DNA of 64,000 bases from Dactylosporangium sp040689395 (GTDB taxonomy: Bacteria; Actinomycetota; Actinomycetes; Mycobacteriales; Micromonosporaceae), in assembly GCF_040689395.1 (NCBI RefSeq), contig NZ_JBFAZX010000033.1, positions 11,027 to 75,026 on the forward strand. Direction: 5' to 3'. Position numbers and translations under genes: made by a program. Position 1 is the stretch's first letter; each line of letters starts with the position of its first letter. Positions 36,107 through 45,406 of the stretch are shown piece by piece. Under the pieces are notes generated by a model that made no database searches, was not told the DNA's origin, and saw only the letters and a program-made list of their open reading frames with translations.

Positions 36107-37441
36107 ATGCGTCCCGCCACCTACAAGGCCATCGTCGACCGGCTCGCCACCGCGATCCGGACCGGCGAGCTGCCTGCCGGCACCCGCCTACCGACCCACC
36201 GGACGCTGGCACGCGAGCACCGGATCGCCCTGGCGACCGCCACCCGCGTCTACGCCGAACTCACCGGCATGGGCCTGGTCGCCGGTGAGCCCGGACGAGG
36301 GACGTTCGTGCGCGACCAGCACGGCCACGACGGCCTCGACCCCGACCGACGGCTGCCGGTCCCCCGGATCGCCGACCTGTCGTTCAATCAGCCCCTCGCT
36401 GACGAGCAGACCACCCAGCTGCGCCACGCCCTGCGCGAACTGTCCACCTCCGGCAATCTCGACGCTGTCCTCTACCAGCAGCCACCCGGCGGCCGAAGCC
36501 ACGAACGCGCCATCGTCGCCACGTATCTCCTCGACCGCGGCATAGACGTCCCCCCGGCGAGCGTGTTCCTGACCAACGGCGCCCAGCAGGCCCTCGACGC
36601 CGTCCTGGCCACCACCACCCGGCCCGGCGAGGTCGTCGCCGCCGACGCGCTCACCTACCCAGGTCTCAAACTGCTCGCCGCCACGCACTCGCTCGAGATC
36701 GCCCCCATCCCCTCAACCGCCGACGGTCCGGACCTCGACGCCCTCAACCAGCTCTGCGCGGCTCGACCGGTCCGTGCGATCTACACCATCCCCACCCTTC
36801 ACAACCCCCTCGGCTGGACCCTCAGCCACGCCACCCGCGACCACCTCGCCACCATCGCCCGCACTCATGACGTGCTGATCATCGAGGACGGCACCTACGC
36901 CTTCCTCGACCAGACCCCGCCTCCGCCGATCCAGGCCATCGCACCCGAACGCACCTTCTACATCGCCAGCCTGTCCAAGAACGTCGCCACCGGACTGCGC
37001 TTCGGATTCGCCATCGCACCCGGCGCCCACGCCTCGTCACTCACCCGCAGTCTGCGCGCCACCACGTGGGGCATCCCCGGCATCGTCACGGCTCTGGCCA
37101 CCGGATGGATCGCCGACGGAACCGTCGGCCGCCTGGAGAAGACCCGCCGCGACGACGCGGCCAGCCGCCAGCAGATCGCCCGCACAGCGTTCACCGGCCT
37201 GGACTACACCGCCCACCCCTCGTCCTTCTTCGGCTGGCTACGACTCCCCCACGACCTGCGCGCCGACCAAGCCGCCACCCACCTCGCCGACGCCGGCGTC
37301 CTCGTCTCCACCGCCGACGCCTTCGCCACCACCACCCACCCACCGCACGCCCTCAGACTCGCCATCGCCACCCCGCCCCTCCCCGAGCTGGCAGACATCC
37401 TCGAACACGTCCGCACCACCATCGACTCCATTCCCTGGTAA
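36107..37441 (+). CDS. MocR/GntR-type regulator with aminotransferase domain
   Basis: 444 aa. N-terminal GntR winged helix (residues 1-70: GTRLPTHRTLAREHRIALATATRVYAEL), then a fold-type I aminotransferase-like domain with PLP lysine K291 in ASLSKN and IPTLHNPLG. MocR proteins sense PLP or amino compounds and regulate neighbours. ATG 36107 has GAGG close upstream; GTG 36101 is an alternative. It diverges from the PaaI thioesterase across a perfect palindrome. Confidence 0.9.
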   Translation: MRPATYKAIVDRLATAIRTGELPAGTRLPTHRTLAREHRIALATATRVYAELTGMGLVAGEPGRGTFVRDQHGHDGLDPDRRLPVPRIADLSFNQPLADEQTTQLRHALRELSTSGNLDAVLYQQPPGGRSHERAIVATYLLDRGIDVPPASVFLTNGAQQALDAVLATTTRPGEVVAADALTYPGLKLLAATHSLEIAPIPSTADGPDLDALNQLCAARPVRAIYTIPTLHNPLGWTLSHATRDHLATIARTHDVLIIEDGTYAFLDQTPPPPIQAIAPERTFYIASLSKNVATGLRFGFAIAPGAHASSLTRSLRATTWGIPGIVTALATGWIADGTVGRLEKTRRDDAASRQQIARTAFTGLDYTAHPSSFFGWLRLPHDLRADQAATHLADAGVLVSTADAFATTTHPPHALRLAIATPPLPELADILEHVRTTIDSIPW

Positions 37442-37517
37442 CCGCCCGGACGGCGGGTTGCGGGTGCCGGCGAAGCCCGGACGTGCCGCGCCGTGGTACA
37501 GGCGAACTCCGGTTGCG

Positions 37518-38180
37518 TCACCGGAGCCGGCGGCGGCCCAGGCGGAGTTGGGCGCGCAGCACCTGGCGCGGGCGTAGCGGCGCAACAGGGAGCGGGTGGG
37601 CCGCGGTCGCGCGTAGGCCGTCGAGGGTCAGGGCGAGGTAGCGGCGCCAGGCGTTGGGGTCGATGGCATAGGTCGCCTCGCTGACACGCGAGTGCGCCCA
37701 GACGATGAACGCGATGTCCTCGGCCGTGATGTCGGGGCGCAGGCTGCCCTCGGCCTGAGCCCGCTCGACGATGCGGCGGCCGAGGTCGTACGCACGTTTC
37801 CGGGCTGCTTCGATCCCGGCCGCGTACGGAAAGCGCATCGACGCGATGTCGTTGAAGGCGAGATCGCCGGCCTGCAGTTCGCAGACGCGCTCGAGGAAGA
37901 ATGTGAGCCCGTCCCAGGCCGGTTCTATCGCCACGGCGGCCTCGGCCGCTTTGATCCAGGCCCGTTTCTTCTCCGCCATGACGGCCCCCACCAGGTCCAT
38001 CCGCGTGGGAAAGTGCCGATACAGCGTGCCGATCGCCAACCCGGCCCGGCGGGCGATGCCTTCCAGCGCGGCGTCGAGGCCCTCCTCCGCGAACACAGTC
38101 CTGGCGGCGTCGAGCAGTGCGGCTCGGTTGCGCTGTGCGTCCTTGCGCAGAGGACCGGTCGGTGGCTTGCGTGTCGTCAC
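37518..38180 (-). CDS. TetR family regulator at the NRPS cluster border
   Basis: 220 aa. HTH: NRAALLDAARTVFAEEGLDA followed by IARRAGLAIGTLYRHFPTRMDLV; helical ligand domain after. The C-terminal tail is Arg-rich. It diverges from the DUF3050 gene, with two identical 12-bp palindromes between them, so it probably represses itself and that gene. Ligand unknown; a cluster-specific regulator is plausible. Confidence 0.87.
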   Translation of the reverse strand: MTTRKPPTGPLRKDAQRNRAALLDAARTVFAEEGLDAALEGIARRAGLAIGTLYRHFPTRMDLVGAVMAEKKRAWIKAAEAAVAIEPAWDGLTFFLERVCELQAGDLAFNDIASMRFPYAAGIEAARKRAYDLGRRIVERAQAEGSLRPDITAEDIAFIVWAHSRVSEATYAIDPNAWRRYLALTLDGLRATAAHPLPVAPLRPRQVLRAQLRLGRRRLR

Positions 38181-38197
38181 TCGCGCAGCCTACAACC

Positions 38198-38240
38198 TGA
38201 GGCATGCCTCATATTTTCGGATGAACATGAGGCATGCCTC
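38198..38240. promoter_or_regulatory. Twin TetR operators GAGGCATGCCTC
   Basis: Two copies of the perfect palindrome GAGGCATGCCTC: 38199-38210 (flanked to TGAGGCATGCCTCA) and 38229-38240, centres exactly 30 bp apart, about three helical turns. They lie 18 bp upstream of the TetR start. Confidence 0.8.
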
Positions 38241-38409
38241 GATTTCGGACAAAAACCAGTGCTCCAGCCCATTGCGGGACAACACCGAACCGGCCTAGCC
38301 TTTCGTCAACCCGACTGAATGGCCGGCTCCCGCACCCGCGCGGTGCGGCGGGGGGACGGCACAGTGCTCACATCGAGCTGACTCATCGCATACGGCGGAG
38401 GGAAGAACC

Positions 38410-39225
38410 ATGCCACGATACGAGTGGGACCAGACCCACGCGGGGATCAACCGGCTCAAGGCGGCCGTGGCCGCGACCCGCTCGAATGTCATCACCCACG
38501 AGATGTACTCCCGCCTGGACTCGCACGCGGCCATCGTCACCTTCATGGAGCACCACGTCTACGCCGTGTGGGACTTCATGTCGCTGCTGAAGTCGCTGCA
38601 GCGCAACCTGACCTGCGTCGATGTTCCTTGGGTCCCCACCGGCCCGACGTCGAGCCGGCGCCTGATCAACGACATCGTCCTGGTGGAGGAGAGCGACGAG
38701 CTGGGCGGCGGGTTCATCAGCCACTTCGAGCTCTACGTTCAGGGTATGACCCAAGCCGGGGCCGACACGACGGTCATCGAGCCGTTCATCGACCTGATCC
38801 GCGCCGGCACGGAAGTGCCGGAAGCCCTGTCGGCACTGCCCGTACCAGCTCCGGCCGCCGAGTTCGTCCGCAGCACCTGGACATTCATCCAGACCCTGCC
38901 GCTGCACTGCCAGGCCGCGGCGTTCGCGTTCGGCCGTGAAGACCTCATCCCCGAAATGTTCCAGCAGGTCGTCGACGTCAACGAGAACGTCGGCCGGCTC
39001 GACCTCTTCGTCGACTACCTGCGCCGGCACATTCAGGTCGACGACGAGGAACACACCCCGATGGCCATGCAGATGCTGGCGGATCTCTGCGGTGACGACG
39101 AGGTCAAGTGGCAGGAGTGCGTCGGGGCCGTCACCGCCACCCTGAACGCCCGCGTGCGACTCTGGGACGGGATCACCGCGGCCATCAAGGAGCCGGCAGC
39201 CAGCCTGGCCGGGCAGGCTTCATAG
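38410..39225 (+). CDS. DUF3050 haem-oxygenase-like protein
   Basis: 271 aa, all-helical DUF3050 family. Candidate metal-site or core residues lie in FMEHHVYAVWDFM, HFELYVQGM and DDEEHTPMAMQML. The family belongs to the haem-oxygenase-like superfamily, some members of which are di-iron oxidases or oxygenases acting in biosynthetic clusters; activity of this group is not well established. ATG start; operator palindromes about 170 bp upstream. It is the first gene pointing into the NRPS region, so a tailoring role is possible. Confidence 0.75.
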   Translation: MPRYEWDQTHAGINRLKAAVAATRSNVITHEMYSRLDSHAAIVTFMEHHVYAVWDFMSLLKSLQRNLTCVDVPWVPTGPTSSRRLINDIVLVEESDELGGGFISHFELYVQGMTQAGADTTVIEPFIDLIRAGTEVPEALSALPVPAPAAEFVRSTWTFIQTLPLHCQAAAFAFGREDLIPEMFQQVVDVNENVGRLDLFVDYLRRHIQVDDEEHTPMAMQMLADLCGDDEVKWQECVGAVTATLNARVRLWDGITAAIKEPAASLAGQAS

Positions 39226-39235
39226 CAGGGCGGAC

Positions 39236-40561
39236 CTACTCGGACGCGCGGACCAGCACGTCCTCGACGTGCCGGAGCATGTCGCCTGCCGCCGGCGCCC
39301 ACGCCGTGTCGCCGTGACAGGCGATCGTCATCAGCGCCGCGGCCGGCCGGTGCTGGACTGACAGGATGTACCGCGACCCGCCGGGCCGGTCGGGCTGCTC
39401 GGTAATCCGGTCCTGCACGGCTGGATCAGTGAAGGGAATGGCCTCGGCGCCGAGTGAGCGGCTGTTCGCCGCGCTGCCCACGATGGACGCGTCGATGTAA
39501 TTGAACCGGGCCGCGGCCGCGCCAGTATCAGCCAGTTCGCCCAGGACTTCGGCGCTGATCGCCGCGGCCCGCGCCGGGTCGACGTTGGCGAACCGGTGGC
39601 CATGCAGCTGGTTGCTGGCCGTGGCTGTCAGTCGCGCGGCGAGGTCACCGGTCCCCGGCACGAGGACGGGCACCGGCATGACCGCCTTGCGGACCGATGC
39701 CTGCGTGCCCGCCGACAGCCGGTTCGCGGCGAGCGAACGGATGCCGGCGCACGGCGAACCCTCGACCAGGCTGATCACCGAGCCGAACGCGGTCAGGTAG
39801 ACCGCCGATACCGGCATGCCGGTGCGGGTGGCGACGGCCTGTGCGGCTCGGGCGGCGTGCGCCGAGGCGAGCCACCGGGACTGCAGCACCGGGTCCGCCG
39901 GTGCTGTCCCGCTGGTCGGGCGCCAGCCGGACAGCCCGTCGCGCAGCGCGTCCAGCTGGCGCCGCCAGTAGGCCTCGGCCCGCTCGGCGTAGGCCCGGCC
40001 CGGTTCGGACATCTCCCACTCGGCCGTTTCCAGGGGCTGCTCCGGCGCGGGCTGGCCGTCGAACGCCGGATGTCCGCTCGCGCGACGACGCAAGGCTTGC
40101 AGGAAGTCGGTGCGGAGCACCCGCATGCCCCATCCGTCGACCGCGCAGTGGTCGACGACGATGCCGATCCGCTGCACGGCGCCGGCGGCGACCTCCAGGA
40201 CGAAGAGCACCGGCTGCTGCTCCCCGAGCCGGAACGCCGTGGCCGTGGCCGCTGCGATCGCCTGGTCCGTTTCCGGGCCGGCCGGCGCGACCCGCACCAC
40301 TTCGCCGAGCCGCTCCGCCGTCGGGAGAACGTGCTGCTCACGCTGGCCGGGGCCGGTCGCGGGCAGGAGAGTCCGCAGCCCCTCGTGGCGATCGAGCAGG
40401 TCACCGATCGCCGCCAGCACGACACCCACCGGTGCGCCGGCGCCGTGGACCACGCTGGTGAAGTTCGTGGCATATGACCACGGCGAGTCCGCGTCGATGC
40501 CGACGTCCATGAACCACTCACGTTGCGCGCATGTCAGCGGTCCGCGTCGAGTCGAGTTCAT
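39236..40561 (-). CDS. Free-standing NRPS condensation domain
   Basis: 441 aa, one condensation-type domain and no carrier. Catalytic motif DHCAVDGWG in place of HHxxxDG: the second His is retained, the first is Asp. Other C-domain features: QREWFMDVG, YWRRQLDAL, FNYIDASIVG. ATG 40561 has AGGA upstream. It is divergent from the main operon by 76 bp. It could form an amide or ester in trans, for example to release or cap the chain. Confidence 0.85.
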   Translation of the reverse strand: MNSTRRGPLTCAQREWFMDVGIDADSPWSYATNFTSVVHGAGAPVGVVLAAIGDLLDRHEGLRTLLPATGPGQREQHVLPTAERLGEVVRVAPAGPETDQAIAAATATAFRLGEQQPVLFVLEVAAGAVQRIGIVVDHCAVDGWGMRVLRTDFLQALRRRASGHPAFDGQPAPEQPLETAEWEMSEPGRAYAERAEAYWRRQLDALRDGLSGWRPTSGTAPADPVLQSRWLASAHAARAAQAVATRTGMPVSAVYLTAFGSVISLVEGSPCAGIRSLAANRLSAGTQASVRKAVMPVPVLVPGTGDLAARLTATASNQLHGHRFANVDPARAAAISAEVLGELADTGAAAARFNYIDASIVGSAANSRSLGAEAIPFTDPAVQDRITEQPDRPGGSRYILSVQHRPAAALMTIACHGDTAWAPAAGDMLRHVEDVLVRASE

Positions 40562-40590
40562 TCGCGTTCCTGTCCACTTTCTAAGGTCTC

Positions 40591-40620
40591 TTGAGTGGAA
40601 TATTGCAGGACGACTCTGAT
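40591..40620 (+). promoter_or_regulatory. Candidate promoter of the NRPS operon
   Basis: TTGAGT (40591) and TCTGAT (40615) with an 18-bp spacer in the 76-bp divergent region. The first gene has no clear ribosome binding site and starts about 17 bp after the -10, so a very short leader is possible. An inverted repeat TCCACT/AGTGGA (40573/40594) overlaps the -35. Confidence 0.3.
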
Positions 40621-40637
40621 CATGCAACCCTGTTGCC

Positions 40638-42095
40638 GTGGCTGTGCACGCGGCTCCGACAACGGTTCCACGTCTCCTCGCCGACCGATCCGCCTCGGAG
40701 CCGGACCGCGAGGCCCTGGTCGTTGACGGCATCGGCTCTTTGACGTTCGGCGATTGGCAGCGGCGTGCCGCCGACCTCGCCGAACGGCTGAAGCAGCGCG
40801 GGGTCGCGCCAGGCGATCGCGTCGGCCTGCGGTTCGGTTCCGCCGAATGGCTCGACTACGCGGTCGCGTACGTGGCGGTGCAACGCCTGGGCGCGGTCGC
40901 CGTGCCGATCTCCGACGACGCGGCGCCCACCGAACTGGCGTACATGCTCGCCGATTGCGGTGCCGCCGGGCTGGTGCACGCGGGCGGCGCGCCCGACTGG
41001 CCGGGCGGATGGACCCACGCCGTCGACGACGGCGCCGGCTCGCGATCCGGCGAGGACGGGTCCACACCACACGGTCTGGCCCAGATTCTGTACACGTCCG
41101 GCACGACGGCACGGCCCAAGGGTGTCGCCGCCAGCCACGCCAACGTCACGTACTCCTCGGGCGCCCGGCACCGGCCGTTCCGTCACTCGCGCCACCTGTT
41201 GCACGCGTTCGCGATCGGCACGAACGCGGCCCAGATCATGCTGATGAACGCGCTGCTCGCCCACCCCGCAGTGGTGACGTTGCCGCAGTTCACACCGTTG
41301 CGCTTCGCGCGCGCCATCGCACGCTGGTCCGCCGGCACGGTGTTCGTGGTCCCGGCGATGGCCATGGAACTGCTCACCGTGGCCGAGGGCCATGACCTGA
41401 GCAGCGTGCGGCTGCTCGGGTCGGCCGCCGCGCCGCTGCCGGCGCCGGTCGCCGCCCGCCTCGTGGCCGCGTTCCCGAACGCGACGGTCGTCAACTACTA
41501 CACCTCGACCGAGGCCGCCCCGGCGCAGACCGTCATGACGTACGACCCGCAGCGCCCGGACAGCGTGGGCCGGCCGATAGCCGGCGGTGGCGTACGCGTC
41601 CTCGACGACGACGGGCGACCCTGCGCGCCCGGCGAGATCGGCGCCGTCTGGATGCGCTCGCCGGCCCCGACTCGCACGTACTTCGGCGACGTGGCGACCA
41701 GCGCCGCCGCGTTCCAGGACGGCTGGGTCCGGATGGGCGACGTCGGCTACGTGGACGCCGACGGCTACCTGTACCTCGTCGAACGGGACGGCGATCTGGT
41801 CAAGACCGGCGCCCACCGGGTGTCGACGCTGCAGGTCGAGGCGGCCATCCACGAGCATCCGGCGGTAGCCGACGCCGCCGTCGTCGGGCTGCCGCACGAG
41901 GTGCTCGGCGTCGAACTGGCCGCCGTGATCGTGGTCAGCGGCGACGCGGCGCTGACCCCGCAGGCACTGCGGGCGTTCCTCGCCGGCCACCTCGCGCCAC
42001 ACGAGATCCCGTCCCGCGTCCACCTCATGGACAAGCTACCGCGCAACCGCGGCGGCAAGGTCGACAAACGATCCCTGCGAAGGAGCCTGACATGA
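40638..42095 (+). CDS. Free-standing acyl/aminoacyl-AMP ligase
   Basis: 485 aa, ANL superfamily. Motifs: ILYTSGTTARPKGVA (P-loop), YYTSTEAAP, GWVRMGDVGYVDADGYLYLVER, and the C-terminal lysine region RNRGGKVDKR. It activates a carboxylic acid as adenylate and passes it to CoA or a carrier. Overall shape is closer to acyl-CoA/aryl ligases than to amino acid A domains. Its stop overlaps the next start (ATGA), and the next protein has a PCP but no A domain, so it most likely loads that PCP in trans. Confidence 0.9.
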   Translation: MAVHAAPTTVPRLLADRSASEPDREALVVDGIGSLTFGDWQRRAADLAERLKQRGVAPGDRVGLRFGSAEWLDYAVAYVAVQRLGAVAVPISDDAAPTELAYMLADCGAAGLVHAGGAPDWPGGWTHAVDDGAGSRSGEDGSTPHGLAQILYTSGTTARPKGVAASHANVTYSSGARHRPFRHSRHLLHAFAIGTNAAQIMLMNALLAHPAVVTLPQFTPLRFARAIARWSAGTVFVVPAMAMELLTVAEGHDLSSVRLLGSAAAPLPAPVAARLVAAFPNATVVNYYTSTEAAPAQTVMTYDPQRPDSVGRPIAGGGVRVLDDDGRPCAPGEIGAVWMRSPAPTRTYFGDVATSAAAFQDGWVRMGDVGYVDADGYLYLVERDGDLVKTGAHRVSTLQVEAAIHEHPAVADAAVVGLPHEVLGVELAAVIVVSGDAALTPQALRAFLAGHLAPHEIPSRVHLMDKLPRNRGGKVDKRSLRRSLT

Positions 42096-43543
42096 TCCAG
42101 GCATCCGCGGTTCAGCACGGCATGTGGGTCGCCGTGTCCAGCGCCGCCCCCACCGCTTATCACATGCCGCTGGTCGTCACGTTCGCCCACGATCCGGACG
42201 CCGGGCTCCTGGCCAAGTCCTGCGCGGCCGTGGTTGAACGGCATGCGCTGCTGTCCCGCGCGATCGTGGACCGCGACGGCGTCACGTACCTCACGGAGGT
42301 CTCCGCCGCCAGGCTGCGCGTGGCCTGGCCGGACGAGTCCGTCGACGAGGAGATCGCGCGACCGTTCGACCTCGCCGAGGGGCCGCTGGTCCGGTTCGCG
42401 CTGTTCGGCCGGACGCTGATCATCACGGCGCACCATCTGATCTTCGACGGATACTCCAAGGAGGTGCTGCTGCGCGACCTGGCCGCCTTCTACGCGGGTG
42501 AGATCCCGGCTGCGTTGCCCCGCACCGCCGCGGAGGAGCTTGCCGCCGACGCGGCACGGCTGGCCGGCAGCCGGACCGCGGCGGCTGAGTTCTGGTCCGG
42601 CCGGTGGGCCGAGCCGCTGCCCGTGGTCGTCGGCGACCACGTTCTCACCGGGCGCGATCACGGGGCCGGGCAGGTGCGCGCGTTCGAGCCGGCCGTACCT
42701 GACCTGCCCGGGCTGACCCGGTTCGAGACGCTGCTGGCCGCGATCCACGCGCTGCTTCGCGGGTACGGCAACCCGCGCGTCACGACCGGCGTCGACCTGT
42801 CCACCCGGGAGCCCGGTTCGGTCGGCACCATCGGCCCGTACGCGACCGAACTTCCTGTCGACTCGCAGCCCGATCCGGACTCCTCGTTCGCGCGGTTCGC
42901 CGCCGAGTTGCGAGCCGCGCTCCGCGAGATGTACCCGCACCGGTCGGTTCCGCTGGCCCGTGCGGTGCGCCGGCTGCGGCCGCACGCCGCGGTGGCGCCC
43001 GTCTCCGTCAGCTACCGCCGGGTCGGTGCCGCGCCACGATTCGACGGCGTCCCGGCGGACGTCGACTGGCTGGCCTTCGCCGGCAGCGTGCGCGGCGACC
43101 TGCAACTTCAGGCAGTCGACGACGGTACGACGGTCACCGCGAGGCTACGCTACTCAGCCGCGGCGGCGCCGGTCGCCGCACGGTTCGCCGAGGACTTGTG
43201 CGGGATGCTCACACGGGTCGCGATCGCCCCGGAGACTCGACTGCGCGACTTGTCCGCCTCGACCACATCCGCACCGCCCGTCGCGGTCGAGGCGCGAGCC
43301 TCCGCGCCGGCCTCGGCACACGGCGGTGAACTCGTCGAGCCGGTCCTGGCCATCTGGCGCGACGTGCTCGGCAACCACGCCATCGGCCCCGATGACGACC
43401 TGTTCGACCTGGGCGGCGACTCGCTGACCGCGACGCAGATCATCGCGCGGATGCGCAAGACGCTCGGCATCGACGTCGACATCGACACGTTCTTCGACTA
43501 CCCGACGGTCAATGGGGTCTTAGATGCCGCCGGCGCCCGCTGA
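42092..43543 (+). CDS. NRPS condensation-PCP didomain protein
   Basis: 483 aa. Condensation domain (about 1-390) with intact HHLIFDG, followed by a linker and a PCP (about 415-480) with DLFDLGGDSLTATQI carrying the phosphopantetheine Ser. There is no A domain; the upstream ligase probably supplies it. ATG at 42092 is coupled to the ligase stop. Its 3' end overlaps the E1alpha start by 20 bp. Confidence 0.9.
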   Translation: MIQASAVQHGMWVAVSSAAPTAYHMPLVVTFAHDPDAGLLAKSCAAVVERHALLSRAIVDRDGVTYLTEVSAARLRVAWPDESVDEEIARPFDLAEGPLVRFALFGRTLIITAHHLIFDGYSKEVLLRDLAAFYAGEIPAALPRTAAEELAADAARLAGSRTAAAEFWSGRWAEPLPVVVGDHVLTGRDHGAGQVRAFEPAVPDLPGLTRFETLLAAIHALLRGYGNPRVTTGVDLSTREPGSVGTIGPYATELPVDSQPDPDSSFARFAAELRAALREMYPHRSVPLARAVRRLRPHAAVAPVSVSYRRVGAAPRFDGVPADVDWLAFAGSVRGDLQLQAVDDGTTVTARLRYSAAAAPVAARFAEDLCGMLTRVAIAPETRLRDLSASTTSAPPVAVEARASAPASAHGGELVEPVLAIWRDVLGNHAIGPDDDLFDLGGDSLTATQIIARMRKTLGIDVDIDTFFDYPTVNGVLDAAGAR

Positions 43544-44444
43544 CGCGCCCGACCGGCCGGCGTCCGTCGACGCGCCCGACCGGCTCGCCGCCGACCGGGC
43601 GACGATGCTGCTCATCCGGCATTTCGAGACGGCGTTGCTCGACCTTTTCGCGCGCGGCGAACTGTCCGGAACCACGCACACCTGCCTCGGCCAGGAGTAC
43701 GTGCCCGTGGCCGTGAGCGGCCTGCTCGAACCGGACGACCACGTGCTGAGCAACCACCGCGGTCACGGCCACTACCTCGCGCGGTTCGACGATCCCGAGG
43801 GACTGCTGGCCGAGATCATGGGCCGGGTGGGCGCCATCTGCCACGGCGTCGGCGGAAGCCAGCACATTCATCGGCGAGGATACCTCTCGACCGGGGTACA
43901 GGGCGAGAGCCTGCCGATCGCGACCGGGCTCGCGCTACACCTGCGCCGCCACCAGCCGGGTGCGCTGGCATGCGCGTACATCGGCGACGGCACCTGGGGC
44001 GAGGGCGCCGTGTACGAGGCGCTCAACATCGCCGCGCTGTGGCGCCTGCCGCTGCTGGTCGTGGTCGAGCACAACGGCATCGCCCAGTCGACGCCGACCG
44101 AACACGCCATGGCCGGCACCATCGCCGGACGCGCCGCCGCGTTCGGTCTGGCCCATACGCTCATCAACGCGACCGACCCGGCCGAAATCCGGACGAAGCT
44201 GGCGCCGCTCGTCGCTCGGGTGCGCGACGGGGAACCGTTGATCGCGGAATTCCGCGCTCCGCGTCTCGGCCCGCACAGCAAGGGCGACGACACTCGTCCC
44301 GCCGAGCATGTCGCGGCACTGGCCGACTGGTATCCGGCGGTGGCCGCCGCCGCGCCGGATCTCGACCGCGCGCAGCGGGAACGCGTCGCCCGCGTCGTCG
44401 CCGAACTGTCGGCCCGCCCGCCTGCCGAGTGGACCGACCGATGA
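43524..44444 (+). CDS. 2-oxoacid dehydrogenase E1 alpha-like subunit
   Basis: 306 aa thiamine-diphosphate enzyme subunit. TPP/Mg motif GDGTWGEGAVYEALNIAALW to HN; phosphate loop HGVGGSQH; early LIRHFETALLDLFARGELSGTTH. With the next two genes it forms an E1/E2 set that would decarboxylate a 2-oxoacid (or cleave a ketose) and pass the two-carbon acyl group to lipoyl-E2. Inside an NRPS operon this suggests supply of an acetyl or glycolyl unit, as in naphthyridinomycin-type pathways. Start ATG 43524 overlaps the previous gene; its stop overlaps E1beta (ATGA). Confidence 0.9.
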   Translation: MPPAPADAPDRPASVDAPDRLAADRATMLLIRHFETALLDLFARGELSGTTHTCLGQEYVPVAVSGLLEPDDHVLSNHRGHGHYLARFDDPEGLLAEIMGRVGAICHGVGGSQHIHRRGYLSTGVQGESLPIATGLALHLRRHQPGALACAYIGDGTWGEGAVYEALNIAALWRLPLLVVVEHNGIAQSTPTEHAMAGTIAGRAAAFGLAHTLINATDPAEIRTKLAPLVARVRDGEPLIAEFRAPRLGPHSKGDDTRPAEHVAALADWYPAVAAAAPDLDRAQRERVARVVAELSARPPAEWTDR

Positions 44445-45406
44445 GGGTCGCCGAGAACATCAACGCCGCGCTGCACACGGTCCTCGCGGGCGACGAGCGG
44501 GCGTACCTCATCGGCGAGGACCTCCTCGACCCGTACGGCGGCGCGTTCAAGGTCGCGCGTGGGCTCTCCACCCGATTCCCGGACCGGGTACTGTCCACCC
44601 CGATCAGCGAGTCGGCCGTGACCGGCATCGCGGCCGGTCTGGCCCTGGCCGGCGACACCGCGATCGTCGAGTACATGTTCGCCGACTTCCTGGCGCTCGG
44701 CTTCGACCCGCTGGTCAACTTCGCCGCCAAGTCCGTCACCATGTACGGCACGCGGCTGCCGATGCGCCTGATCGTGCGCTGCCCCAGCGGCGGCGGCCGC
44801 GGCTACGGACCGACGCACAGCCAGAGTCTGACCAAGCACCTCATCGGTGTACCCAGCCTCGCCGTGTTCGAGATGTCGCCGTTCCGCGACGCGGCCGAGG
44901 TGTTCGCCGAGATGCTGGCGCTCGCGCAGCCGTGCGTGTTCGTCGAGGACAAGATCCTCTACACCCGTCGGATGCACACCGTGATCGACCCGTTCACGGT
45001 CGAGGTGCGTGGGGGCGTGGCGTACGTCGGGACCGGAGAACGGCCGGAGCTGATCCTCATCGCGCCCGGTGGCATGGCCGAGCGCGCCATGGCCGCGCTG
45101 CGCATGCTGCTGATCGAACAGGAGATCGCCGGCCTTCTGGTGGTGCCGTCCCGGCTGTACCCGGTCCACCTCGACCTGCCGCCGGTCGCGCATGTGGTGG
45201 TGGCTGAAGACGGCACCGCCGGAGGCACATGGGGCGCCGAGGTCGCGCATCACGTGCATGCGCGCCACTTCGCGGACCTGGCCGCGCCCGTGACGCTCGT
45301 CCACGCGGCCGACACCGTCATCCCCACCGCGCCGCATCTGGAGCGTCAAGTGCTCGTGAGCGCCGTGACCATCTACGACGCGCTGGTGAGGACCGTCCGT
45401 GGCTGA
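44441..45406 (+). CDS. 2-oxoacid dehydrogenase E1 beta-like subunit
   Basis: 321 aa, transketolase pyrimidine-binding and C-terminal domains. MRVAENINAALHTVLAGDERAYLIGEDL, then ISESAVTGIAAGLALAGDTAIVEYMFADF and RLPMRLIVRCPSGGGRGYGPTHSQ, all E1beta-like. It pairs with E1alpha to form the active site. ATG 44441 is coupled to the E1alpha stop; the E2 GTG overlaps its 3' end by 8 bp. Confidence 0.92.
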   Translation: MRVAENINAALHTVLAGDERAYLIGEDLLDPYGGAFKVARGLSTRFPDRVLSTPISESAVTGIAAGLALAGDTAIVEYMFADFLALGFDPLVNFAAKSVTMYGTRLPMRLIVRCPSGGGRGYGPTHSQSLTKHLIGVPSLAVFEMSPFRDAAEVFAEMLALAQPCVFVEDKILYTRRMHTVIDPFTVEVRGGVAYVGTGERPELILIAPGGMAERAMAALRMLLIEQEIAGLLVVPSRLYPVHLDLPPVAHVVVAEDGTAGGTWGAEVAHHVHARHFADLAAPVTLVHAADTVIPTAPHLERQVLVSAVTIYDALVRTVRG

